Shown here piece by piece: positions 1 to 6,623 of a stretch of 9,084 nt of DNA. The notes under the pieces are model-generated. The model was not told where the DNA came from, made no database searches, and saw nothing but the letters and a program-made list of their open reading frames with translations. The first letter of the stretch is position 1, and the number at the start of each line of letters is the position of its first letter. Made by a program: the position numbers and the translations under genes. Source of the DNA: Roseiflexaceae bacterium UBA965 (GTDB lineage Bacteria; Chloroflexota; Chloroflexia; Chloroflexales; Roseiflexaceae); assembly GCA_002292925.1 (NCBI GenBank), contig DBCF01000259.1, positions 1-9,084 on the forward strand. Direction: 5' to 3'.

Positions 1-113
1 GTCATTGCATGGCGCCAAAGGCGCAGTGCAATCTCCGTGCAGAAGCGGACGATGTCATATCTCTATGCAGGGAGATTCCACGCTATGGGTGCGAGCACCC
101 TGCATGGAATGAC
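1..113. repeat. composite palindromic intergenic repeat (MITE/BIME-like), possibly cut by the window edge
   Basis: The segment is a nest of inverted repeats. GTCATT at 1-6 is matched by AATGAC at 108-113. A first hairpin pairs ATTGCA (4-9) and GCGCC (12-16) with GGCGC (20-24) and TGCAAT (27-32). AATCTCCGTGCA (30-41) pairs with TGCAGGGAGATT (66-77) with one mismatch. A second hairpin has GGGTGC (87-92) against GCACCC (95-100), flanked by ATTCCA (75-80) and TGGAAT (105-110). The ATTGC...GCAATCTCC layout resembles dispersed palindromic repeats I recall from Chloroflexi and other bacterial genomes. Family membership is from memory; the symmetry is seen directly. A preceding C outside the window would complete CGTCATT/AATGACG. 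It is non-coding; the open frame across it has no family resemblance. Confidence 0.6.
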
Positions 114-166
114 GCTGGGGCGGGGACACTTCCTCCTTCCAGCTTCAAACTTCCTAATTCACATAG

Positions 167-201
167 TAATCCCCCCATAGGCTCAGCCTATGGGGGGATT
201 A
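167..201 (-). terminator. strong hairpin after phoU, probable terminator
   Basis: TAATCCCCCCATAGGC (167-182) pairs perfectly with GCCTATGGGGGGATTA (186-201), giving a 16-bp stem with a 3-nt TCA loop. On the minus strand it begins 10 nt past the phoU stop codon, which suits transcription termination. There is no clear T-tract after the stem on either strand, so it is not a canonical intrinsic terminator. It could instead be an RNA-stabilising hairpin or another repeat element. Confidence 0.5.
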
Positions 202-211
202 TCCGTGCGAA

Positions 212-868
212 TTATTGATTGAGGGCTTCGGTCGTGTTGTTGATCATGAAAATCACGCGTTCGCCGATATTGGTGGTGCGGTCGGCGAGGCGTTCGAGCA
301 TATAGGTGATTTCGATCAAAATCAAGCCACTTTCGAGGGTGGCCACGTCGCGTTTAATCATATCGCGGATTTGGGCGTTGGCTTCGTCTTCGAGCGCGTC
401 GACTTGGGCATCGATGTCTGACAAGCCACGGGCCACGGTGATATCACGTTTGACAAAAGCATCGAGGCTCTGAGTCAACATCTGGTGCGACAATTCACCC
501 ATACGGCCAATGGTGGCAGGGATGGGGACAATCGGGGTTTGGTTGAGGAGCACGGTGACGCGCTTGGCGATGCCTTTGGCATAATCGCCGGCCCGCTCAA
601 GCTCGCTGGCAATGGCGCTGGTGGCGAGGAGCGTGCGTAGATCACTGGCGACGGGTTGCTGGGTGGCGATGAGCTCAAAAATCTGCTCGTCGATGGCCAC
701 GTGGGTGCGGTCGATTTCGCGGTCGCCAGCCACCACATTGGTGGCCAATTCGGCGTCTGCAGTGGTCAAGGCACGCATCGCATCGGCGAGGCCGTGTTCG
801 ACACGACTCCCAATGCGTAATAAATCGTCGTGGACGTTCTGAAGTTGCCGTGCATAGCGATGCCGCAT
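212..868 (-). CDS. phoU: phosphate signalling complex accessory protein PhoU
   Basis: PhoU is a cytoplasmic all-helical protein. In known systems it links the PstSCAB phosphate transporter to the PhoR-PhoB two-component pathway and represses the Pho regulon when phosphate is plentiful. The 218-residue product is of normal family length and has the two-fold repeat of three-helix bundles. Each half carries the conserved metal-site motif: ELERAGDYAK at about residues 89-98 and LERLADRTTNIGE at 191-203. The start at 868 is preferred over a GTG 33 nt upstream, because AAAGGA lies 6 nt before this ATG and the MRHRYARQL N-terminus is typical. It is divergent from lepA, so no pst gene lies directly upstream, and a hairpin follows its stop. 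It therefore looks like a stand-alone transcription unit. Identity is confident; the partner kinase and transporter are not visible here. Confidence 0.93.
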   Translation of the reverse strand: MRHRYARQLQNVHDDLLRIGSRVEHGLADAMRALTTADAELATNVVAGDREIDRTHVAIDEQIFELIATQQPVASDLRTLLATSAIASELERAGDYAKGIAKRVTVLLNQTPIVPIPATIGRMGELSHQMLTQSLDAFVKRDITVARGLSDIDAQVDALEDEANAQIRDMIKRDVATLESGLILIEITYMLERLADRTTNIGERVIFMINNTTEALNQ

Positions 869-891
869 GTCGAATCCTTTCTCAACGGTAT

Positions 892-959
892 ACACACACA
901 CATTGAATGAATGAGTATGCTATACTGATAATGGTTGTGTGTGCATTGTAATGCATTAC
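892..959. promoter_or_regulatory. symmetrical elements in the phoU/lepA divergent intergenic region
   Basis: A CA run (892-902) and an inverted TG run (936-943) flank the putative lepA promoter. A perfect 12-bp palindrome, GTAATGCATTAC, sits at 948-959. Any of these could be an operator in the shared control region. No Pho-box-like direct repeat is recognisable by eye. No regulator is known for this arrangement, so functional assignment is speculative. Confidence 0.22.
903..932 (+). promoter_or_regulatory. putative lepA promoter
   Basis: Two overlapping sigma-70-type options exist. TTGAAT (903-908) lies 18 bp before GATAAT (927-932). Alternatively, TGC directly precedes TATACT (921-926), which reads as an extended -10. 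Either would start transcription near 933-940 and leave a leader of roughly 120 nt before the lepA ATG. This is motif reading only. Confidence 0.4.
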
Positions 960-1057
960 CATCTGTTAATAATGCTTTATTATACAGTAATTTGACTAAA
1001 TTACCGTTAAGCCTTGGTTGTATTGCTGTTGTGTATATCGATGAGGTGCTGGTTACT

Positions 1058-2875
1058 ATGCGTGATCGTCGTTTAATTCGTAATTTCAGTATTATCGCTC
1101 ACATCGATCATGGCAAAACCACGCTCTCTGATCGGTTCCTCGAAGTCACGGGTACGGTGTCAGGGCGTGACCGCCGCGATCAATTGCTCGACGGGATGGA
1201 CCTCGAGCGCGAAAAGGGCATCACCATCAAGGCCAAAGCGGTGCGCATGGAATATACCGCACCTGATGGGTTGACCTACGAAATGAATCTCATCGACTGC
1301 CCCGGGCACGTCGACTTTACCTACGAAGTATCACGGGCCTTGGCCGCCTGCGAAGGCGCCGTCCTCGTGGTCGATGCCTCACAAGGGGTCGAAGCCCAAA
1401 CCCTCGCCAATGTTTATTTGGCGCTCGAAAACAACCTCGAAATTGTCCCTGTGCTCAACAAAATCGACCTTCCCGGCGCCCATCCTGATTTTGTGGCGGC
1501 CGAAGTCGAACGGATTTTGGGTGTGCCCGCAGCCGGTGTGTTGCGGGCTTCCGCCAAAAACGGCATTGGCATCAAAGAAATCCTCGATGCGGTGATCGAA
1601 CGCGTACCACCACCCGAAGGCGAAACCGACGTCCCCATGCGCGCTTTGATTTTTGACTCCCATTACGATGTCTACAAAGGCGTAATCGCCTATGTGCGCG
1701 TCATCGAAGGGATTTTGACCAGCAATACCAAAGTGCGCTTTATGGGCTCGGGTGTCGATGCCGATGCCCTCGAAATCGGCTACTTCCACCCCACCATGAT
1801 TGCCGTTGATTCGCTCGGACCCGGCGAAGTAGGCTATATTGCCACCGGCCTCAAGCAAATCGGTGATGTGCAGGTGGGCGATACCGTTACGATGTCGGCA
1901 GACCAAGCCAGCGAAGCGTTGGCCGGCTACCGCGCCGCCAAACCGGTGGTCTTTGCCGGGTTGTACCCCGTCGAATCCAATGCCTATATTGAGCTCCGCG
2001 AAGCCCTCGAGAAATTGTCGCTTAACGATGCTGCCTTGACCTTTGCCCCCGAAAAATCTGCGGCCTTGGGATTTGGTTTCCGTTGTGGCTTTTTGGGCTT
2101 GTTGCATATGGAAATCGTGCGCGAGCGCCTCGAACGCGAATACAACCTCACCTTGCTGATTACTGCACCCAGCGTGGAATATAACGTGATGTTGCATACC
2201 GGCGAAATGGTGGCGGTGGCCAATCCTTCTGAGATGCCCGATGTCGCCTTGATTGACTGCATCGAAGAGCCGGTGATGATGATTACCGTGATTGTCCCCA
2301 CCAAATACATCGGTGCAGTGATGGAATTGGTGACGGGTAAGCGTGGTGTTTTTGAAGCGATGGACCACCTCGACCCGCAACGGGTATCGCTCAAATACCG
2401 CATTCCCTTGGGCGAAATCGTGATTGACTTCTACGATCAACTCAAGTCGCGCACCCAAGGATATGCGTCACTCGACTATGTGTTGTCGGGCTACCAAGTC
2501 TCTGATTTGGTCAAACTGGACGTGTTGGTCAATCACCACCCCGTCGACGCCTTGTCGTTGATTGTGCACAAAGACAACGCTTATCATCAAGGCAAGCAGT
2601 TGGTGGAGCGCCTGCGCAAACTCATCCCCCGCCAAATGTTTGAAGTGCCCATCCAAGCGGCGGTGGGGAGTCGGATTATTTCGCGTGAGTCGATTCGGGC
2701 CATGCGCAAAGACGTGTTGGCCAAATGTTATGGTGGCGATATTTCTCGTAAGCGCAAATTGCTCGAAAAGCAAAAAGAGGGCAAGAAGCGCATGAAAATG
2801 GTCGGTAACGTCGAAATCCCCCAAGAGGCCTTTATGGCAGTGCTGTCACTCGACAGCGACGGCGGCGACGATTAA
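1058..2875 (+). CDS. lepA: elongation factor 4 (LepA GTPase)
   Basis: LepA/EF4 is a ribosome-associated translational GTPase related to EF-G. It has been proposed to back-translocate stalled ribosomes or to act in initiation and 30S biogenesis. The 605-residue product matches the usual length of about 600. GTPase motifs are all present: G1 AHIDHGKT at 14-21, the switch-I region ERE-KGITIKA near 50-59, G3 DCPGH at 80-84, G4 NKID at 134-137 and G5 SAK at 165-167. The C-terminus has the LepA-specific signature YGGDISRKRKLLEKQKEGKK followed by KMVGNVEIPQEAF. The open frame continues upstream to a TTG at 935. The ATG at 1058 is chosen because GAGGTG lies 9 nt before it and MRDRRLIRNFSIIAHIDHGK is the family N-terminus. 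The lipoprotein isomerase gene follows after 46 bp with no terminator between, so the two are likely co-transcribed. Confidence 0.97.
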   Translation: MRDRRLIRNFSIIAHIDHGKTTLSDRFLEVTGTVSGRDRRDQLLDGMDLEREKGITIKAKAVRMEYTAPDGLTYEMNLIDCPGHVDFTYEVSRALAACEGAVLVVDASQGVEAQTLANVYLALENNLEIVPVLNKIDLPGAHPDFVAAEVERILGVPAAGVLRASAKNGIGIKEILDAVIERVPPPEGETDVPMRALIFDSHYDVYKGVIAYVRVIEGILTSNTKVRFMGSGVDADALEIGYFHPTMIAVDSLGPGEVGYIATGLKQIGDVQVGDTVTMSADQASEALAGYRAAKPVVFAGLYPVESNAYIELREALEKLSLNDAALTFAPEKSAALGFGFRCGFLGLLHMEIVRERLEREYNLTLLITAPSVEYNVMLHTGEMVAVANPSEMPDVALIDCIEEPVMMITVIVPTKYIGAVMELVTGKRGVFEAMDHLDPQRVSLKYRIPLGEIVIDFYDQLKSRTQGYASLDYVLSGYQVSDLVKLDVLVNHHPVDALSLIVHKDNAYHQGKQLVERLRKLIPRQMFEVPIQAAVGSRIISRESIRAMRKDVLAKCYGGDISRKRKLLEKQKEGKKRMKMVGNVEIPQEAFMAVLSLDSDGGDD

Positions 2876-2921
2876 GCAGATATATACGGCAACAGTTGTT
2901 GTCATAGAGAGGAGCTGCCTG

Positions 2922-3953
2922 ATGCAGCGTGTTGTACGATGGGTAAGTTTGTTGGTATTGGGAATGCTCCTCGTGGCCTGTGGCAACCCCATGGATCTCG
3001 TCAATCCCCCCGCAGCCCGGGTCAATTCCAAAGTATTGACCAAAACTGAACTAAATACCCGGATTGATCGCCTCGAAGTGGGGATGAAGAAAAACCCTGA
3101 TCCAAATATGAAGCAACCCACCCGGGCCGAATTGACGGCTATGGTTACCGAGCAGTTTGTGGTGCAAAATGTGTTGATTGATTTGGCCACGCAGAAAAAA
3201 ATCTCGGCGACTACTAGTGAAGTCGATGCCCAAGTCGAAGAGTTTCGTGCCGCTGTTGCCCAAAATTCCAAAGAAGATTTCGACATGGTGATTAGTGACC
3301 AACTCGGCTTCAAAGACTCCAAAGACGTAGGGTTCCGCGAGTTTTGCACCTACTTCTTGGTGCAAAAACGCTTGGCCGAGACATTGGTCACCACCGATAC
3401 GGTGACGGCCGAAATTCGTGCTGAACTCGAAGCTCAAGCCGCCAACAAAGAACTCCAAGCCAATGGGGCACATATTTTGGTGGCCGACGAAGCACTTGCC
3501 AAAACCATTATCGAAGAACTCAACAACGGTGGCGATTTCGCCGCTTTGGCCGCCAAATATTCTACTGACCCCGGGAGCAAAGACAATGGCGGCGATTTGG
3601 GGTGGGTTGGCAAAGGCCAATTTGTGCCCGAATTCGAAAAAGCCTTGTTTGATGACCTCAAGGTGGGTGAATTGACGCCAGCACCGGTGAAGTCGCAATT
3701 TGGCTACCACGTCATCAAATTGCTGGGTCGCGAAGAGCGTGGCCAGTTTGATATGGCCAATATCGACAGCGAAATTGGTAATCGGTTGCCCTCGACTATC
3801 AACCAACGCCGTAGCGAAGAAATCGCCAAACTCATCGATGCCGAACGCAAAAAAGCCACTGACGAAAAACGCATTGAAGTCGCCCCCACCGAAGTCGTCG
3901 TGACGCCTTCAGTTGATGCCGCGACTGCCCCCACCGCCACGCCTGCCCCGTAA
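2922..3953 (+). CDS. lipoprotein peptidyl-prolyl cis-trans isomerase, parvulin (PpiC/SurA/PrsA) type
   Basis: This is a predicted extracytoplasmic foldase of 343 residues. Residues 1-20 form a lipoprotein signal peptide: Arg residues, a hydrophobic core, then lipobox LVAC with the lipidated Cys at 20. Residues about 30-160 resemble the helical SurA_N-type chaperone region. Residues about 181-271 form a parvulin domain with AHIL (183-186), GGDFAALAAKYSTDPGS, GGDLGWVGKGQFVPEFEKA and a closing FGYHVIKLLGR containing His263. The tail from about 320 is rich in Thr, Pro and Ala and is probably disordered. The ATG has AGGAG 7 nt upstream. Lipid anchoring fits a PrsA-like role in folding exported proteins at the outer face of the cytoplasmic membrane; client proteins are unknown. 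A strong terminator follows 19 bp after the stop, closing the lepA unit. No closer orthologue name can be assigned from sequence alone. Confidence 0.88.
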   Translation: MQRVVRWVSLLVLGMLLVACGNPMDLVNPPAARVNSKVLTKTELNTRIDRLEVGMKKNPDPNMKQPTRAELTAMVTEQFVVQNVLIDLATQKKISATTSEVDAQVEEFRAAVAQNSKEDFDMVISDQLGFKDSKDVGFREFCTYFLVQKRLAETLVTTDTVTAEIRAELEAQAANKELQANGAHILVADEALAKTIIEELNNGGDFAALAAKYSTDPGSKDNGGDLGWVGKGQFVPEFEKALFDDLKVGELTPAPVKSQFGYHVIKLLGREERGQFDMANIDSEIGNRLPSTINQRRSEEIAKLIDAERKKATDEKRIEVAPTEVVVTPSVDAATAPTATPAP

Positions 3954-3972
3954 TTGGGCTAGCAGGCTAATG

Positions 3973-4009
3973 ACCGCTCGTGTGGCTTACCCCACACGAG
4001 CGGTTTTTT
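3973..4009 (+). terminator. rho-independent terminator of the lepA / prolyl isomerase unit
   Basis: ACCGCTCGTGTGG (3973-3985) pairs perfectly with CCACACGAGCGGT (3992-4004) around a 6-nt loop, and the stem runs into six T residues (4004-4009). The 13-bp GC-rich stem plus T-tract is canonical for the plus strand. Confidence 0.93.
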
Positions 4010-4039
4010 GTGGTGTGCTGGCAGGTGACGCCGTATAAT
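4008..4039 (+). promoter_or_regulatory. putative promoter of the mazG-DUF951-miaA cluster
   Basis: A perfect TATAAT lies at 4034-4039, just after the upstream terminator and about 60 bp before the mazG ATG. The -35 is weak: TTGTGG at 4008-4013 gives a long 20-bp spacer, while TGGTGT at 4011-4016 gives 17 bp. Predicted transcription start is near 4046, which leaves a short leader. Confidence 0.5.
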
Positions 4040-4100
4040 ACGCACAGATACAGATTCCTATTTGCCCTGTGTCGTTGACATAACACCAAAGGCAATGACG

Positions 4101-5471
4101 ATGATTACGATTATTGGACTAGGGGCCGCGGCGCAATTACCACCGATTGCTGCGTCATTACGGCAGTTGCCGTGGTACGCCCGCACCCAACACCACCCGG
4201 CGTTGGTGGGGGTGGCGCTAGCCGGTACATTTGATGCGGTGCTCGATACCCCTGCTGCTGCCCAGCAGATTGTCACGCAGTTGTTGGGGTTGGCGGGCGA
4301 TGTGGTTTATCTGGTGCCCGGGCATCCCTTGTTGGCTGATGCCAGCGTACGGCTGTTGGGTGCGCAGGCACCCCACCAATTCACGCTGGCCGAAAGTTTT
4401 TTCCCCAATGAAATATGGCATCGGGCGGTGGGAGTAATGCCGACCACTGCTGGTGTGCAGTATTGTGATGCCCTCGATTTGGTGCCGCAGGTGGATGAGC
4501 GCGCCTCGTGGGCCACGTTTCATGCCAAATTCCCTTATGCCCACCCCGTGGCACCGTTGCCGGTGCACCCAGGCAGTGTGGCCTGGCTGACCAATGTGCA
4601 TGGTGTGCAGCTGTTGCAACAGGTGGTGCTCCAGCTTCAGCAGGTCTATGTGCCGAGTCACCCGGTGGCGGTGGTGCATGGCGACGGGCATGTGCAACAC
4701 GGCACGTTGATTGATGCGACGGTGCTGGTGCGCGAATTCCCGGTGACGCTCTATCTGGCGGCGGCCGAGCCGCTGGCCAATCAACGTAGTGCCGACGGTA
4801 TCGCCTATGTGATTACGCGCTTGCTGGGGCCGGGTGGTTGCCCGTGGGACCACGAACAAACGCCCCAATCGTTGCGCCGTACTTTGCTCGAAGAGACCTA
4901 CGAAGCCATCGATGCCCTTGATCGCGGCGACGATGCCAGTTTGCTCGAAGAGCTGGGTGACGTATTGCTCAATATTTTGATGCAGGCCGAAATGGCCCGC
5001 CAAGCGGGGCGCTTTAGTATGGGCGATGTCTATACCCAAGTCACGGCCAAATTCATCCGCCGGCATCCCCATGTGTTTGGTGATGTGTCGGCCGCCGATA
5101 GTGAAGCGGTATTGCAAAACTGGTACCGCATCAAACAAAGCGAAGGGGGCAGTGATACCCCCAAAAGCCCCTTGGCGGGAGTGCCATTGGCGTTACCAGC
5201 CTTGACGGCCACCATGGCCTTGCTCAACAAATCAAAACGGCATGGCGTGACCATTACTGACCCTGGCGCGTCGCCCCTGACCGCTGATCAACTGGGGGCG
5301 CAGTTGTTTGATTTGGCTACTCACGCCATGCTCCACGATATCGACGCCGAAGCGGCCTTGCGTGAAGTCAATGCCCGCTATCGCCGCCGCGTCGATGCCT
5401 TGTTTGCTCGCGACCAGCATTTGCAGGGTCAGACCCAGGAGTTGTGGCACGATGCCGATCGCGACGCATGA
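4101..5471 (+). CDS. mazG: MazG-family nucleoside triphosphate pyrophosphohydrolase with N-terminal YabN-type methylase-like domain
   Basis: MazG hydrolyses NTPs and dNTPs to monophosphate plus pyrophosphate and is thought to clean the nucleotide pool. The 456-residue protein has two parts. Residues 1 to about 225 resemble the tetrapyrrole (SAM-dependent) methylase-like half of YabN: MITIIGLG, ARTQHHP (27-33), VVYLVPGHPLLAD (68-80) and a GVQYCDALDL segment (118-127). Residues about 230-450 are the MazG part: GCPWDHEQTPQSL (246-258), catalytic metal ligands in EETYEA (264-269) and EELGD (283-287), then KFIRRHPHVFGD (317-328) and NWYRIK (340-345). The glycine-rich GxGxGD loop expected at the methylase N-terminus is GLGAAAQ here, so methyl transfer is doubtful. 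The ATG at 4101 is chosen over a TTG at 4062 and an ATG at 4095, because AAAGG lies 8 nt upstream and MITIIGLG is the family start. Its 3' end overlaps the DUF951 gene by 20 bp. Confidence 0.9.
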   Translation: MITIIGLGAAAQLPPIAASLRQLPWYARTQHHPALVGVALAGTFDAVLDTPAAAQQIVTQLLGLAGDVVYLVPGHPLLADASVRLLGAQAPHQFTLAESFFPNEIWHRAVGVMPTTAGVQYCDALDLVPQVDERASWATFHAKFPYAHPVAPLPVHPGSVAWLTNVHGVQLLQQVVLQLQQVYVPSHPVAVVHGDGHVQHGTLIDATVLVREFPVTLYLAAAEPLANQRSADGIAYVITRLLGPGGCPWDHEQTPQSLRRTLLEETYEAIDALDRGDDASLLEELGDVLLNILMQAEMARQAGRFSMGDVYTQVTAKFIRRHPHVFGDVSAADSEAVLQNWYRIKQSEGGSDTPKSPLAGVPLALPALTATMALLNKSKRHGVTITDPGASPLTADQLGAQLFDLATHAMLHDIDAEAALREVNARYRRRVDALFARDQHLQGQTQELWHDADRDA

Positions 5472-5670
5472 AATAGTCCTCGATATGCAGGTGGAATTGC
5501 GCAAACCACATGCCTGTGGCGGGGCGACGTGGCAGGTGGTGCGGGTGGGGGTCGATATCGGCCTGCGCTGTCTGCAATGCCAACACCGCGTGACATTGCC
5601 CCGCGATCAATTTGTGCGCCAAGTGCGCCGCGTGGTCTCAACACCGCCGCCAGGAGAACCAAAGGAATAG
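5452..5670 (+). CDS. DUF951 family small protein, putative zinc-binding
   Basis: A 72-residue protein matching the DUF951 pattern: a KPHACGG turn (residues 18-24), a WQVVRVGVDIGLRCLQC core (27-43) and LPRDQFVRQVRR (49-60). Cys22 together with the CLQC pair (Cys40, Cys43) suggests a small metal-binding or OB-like fold; the function of the family is not established. AGGAG at 5437-5441 sits 10 nt before the ATG, and the gene begins inside the last 20 bp of mazG, so translational coupling is likely. miaA starts 3 bp after its stop. A shorter form starting at Met12, within MQVELRKPHACG, would also cover the conserved region, but it lacks such a good ribosome site. Family call is confident; function is unknown. 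Confidence 0.85.
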   Translation: MPIATHEIVLDMQVELRKPHACGGATWQVVRVGVDIGLRCLQCQHRVTLPRDQFVRQVRRVVSTPPPGEPKE

Positions 5671-5673
5671 GCT

Positions 5674-6576
5674 GTGACCAAACCAACGGTATTATTTATT
5701 ATTGGCCAAACGGCAGTAGGCAAAAGTGCCTTGGCGCTGAATGTGGCGGCGCAGCATAACGGCGAAATTATTTCGGCCGATTCACGCCAAATCTACCGCC
5801 AGATGGATATCGGCACGGCCAAGCCGACCAGTGCCGAATTGGCGCAGGTGCCCCACCACATCATCGATGTCGTAGCGCCCGATCAGGTGTTTACCTTGGC
5901 GCAATATCGCGATGCCGCTCTGGCCCAGATTGCCGCTATTGCCACCCGTGGACGCTTGCCGATGGTGGTGGGGGGCACGGGGCAGTACGTGGCGGCCTTG
6001 CTCGAAGGCTGGAGCATCCCCGAATTACCCCCCAACGAGGTGTTGCGGGCCGAACTCGCTGCCCGGGCGGCCCGTGATGGCGGGGCTGATTTGTATGCCC
6101 AATTGCAGCTCCTTGACCCAGTGGCCGCTGCGAGTATTCATGCAACCAATGTGCGGCGGGTGATGCGGGCGCTCGAGGTGTGTCTAATCACCGGCCAGCC
6201 GTTTTCGCAATTGCGCCAAGTGCAGGAACTGACCTTTGTGCCGCGGGTGGTGTGGTTGACCAGTGACACGCCAGCGCTGTACGCCCGCATCGATCAGCGG
6301 GTCGACGTCATGATGCAAGCCGGGCTGTTGGCCGAGGTTGAATCGTTGCGGGCGGCGGGGTACGGTTGGGAATTGCCGGCCATGTCGGGGATTGGCTACC
6401 GCGAATTCATGCCGTATTTCGCAGGTGAATCAACGCTGGCTGCGGTGGTGGAACGGATTAAATTCAATACCCATGCTTTTGCGCGCCGCCAAGCGACGTG
6501 GTTTCGGCGCTTTGACAGTCATCAGACGGCGAGTAGTGATTTGGCGGAAATCAGGCGCATTATGCAGGCGTCGTGA
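5674..6576 (+). CDS. miaA: tRNA dimethylallyltransferase MiaA
   Basis: MiaA transfers a dimethylallyl group from dimethylallyl diphosphate to N6 of adenosine-37, next to the anticodon of tRNAs reading UNN codons; this is the first step towards ms2i6A. The 300-residue product is of normal length. Visible motifs are the P-loop GQTAVGKS (11-18), DSRQIYRQMDIGTAKP (36-51) with the catalytic Asp and tRNA-binding segment, VPHHIIDV (59-66), GGTGQY (100-105), NVRRVMRALEV (159-169), MSGIGYREF (237-245) and the C-terminal ARRQATWFRRF (270-280). The start is GTG at 5674 with AAAGGA 7 nt upstream, overlapping the tail of the DUF951 gene. The 3-bp gap to that gene implies an operon with mazG and DUF951. 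Its last codons overlap a spurious GTG extension of the next gene. Confidence 0.96.
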   Translation: MTKPTVLFIIGQTAVGKSALALNVAAQHNGEIISADSRQIYRQMDIGTAKPTSAELAQVPHHIIDVVAPDQVFTLAQYRDAALAQIAAIATRGRLPMVVGGTGQYVAALLEGWSIPELPPNEVLRAELAARAARDGGADLYAQLQLLDPVAAASIHATNVRRVMRALEVCLITGQPFSQLRQVQELTFVPRVVWLTSDTPALYARIDQRVDVMMQAGLLAEVESLRAAGYGWELPAMSGIGYREFMPYFAGESTLAAVVERIKFNTHAFARRQATWFRRFDSHQTASSDLAEIRRIMQAS

Positions 6577-6623
6577 TAGTGCTATTGGTGGGTGCACCAG
6601 TGTATTGGCGAAAGGGATTTTTT

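Noticed and set aside
9..218. 69-codon open frame at the left edge
   Set aside because: It runs through the palindromic repeat and the hairpin and has no protein-like composition.
935..1057. 41-residue N-terminal extension of LepA from a TTG codon
   Set aside because: It has no resemblance to LepA, overlaps promoter-like DNA and the 12-bp palindrome, and the ATG at 1058 has a good ribosome site and the family N-terminus.
1379..2458. Long minus-strand open frame (359 codons) antisense to lepA
   Set aside because: It mirrors a strongly recognised GTPase gene, is rich in His and Gly as expected of a reverse-frame shadow, and shows no family motif.
3051..3806. Minus-strand open frame (251 codons) antisense to the prolyl isomerase gene
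   Set aside because: The parvulin and lipobox motifs fix the plus strand as coding; the shadow has no recognisable domain.
4218..5138. Minus-strand open frame (306 codons) antisense to mazG
   Set aside because: His/Arg/Gln-rich shadow of a confident MazG gene, with no motif of its own.
6573..6623. GTG start overlapping the miaA stop, extending the lectin-like protein by 17 residues
   Set aside because: GTGA overlap looks attractive for coupling, but the ATG at 6624 has a strong AAAGGGA site and begins a normal signal peptide.
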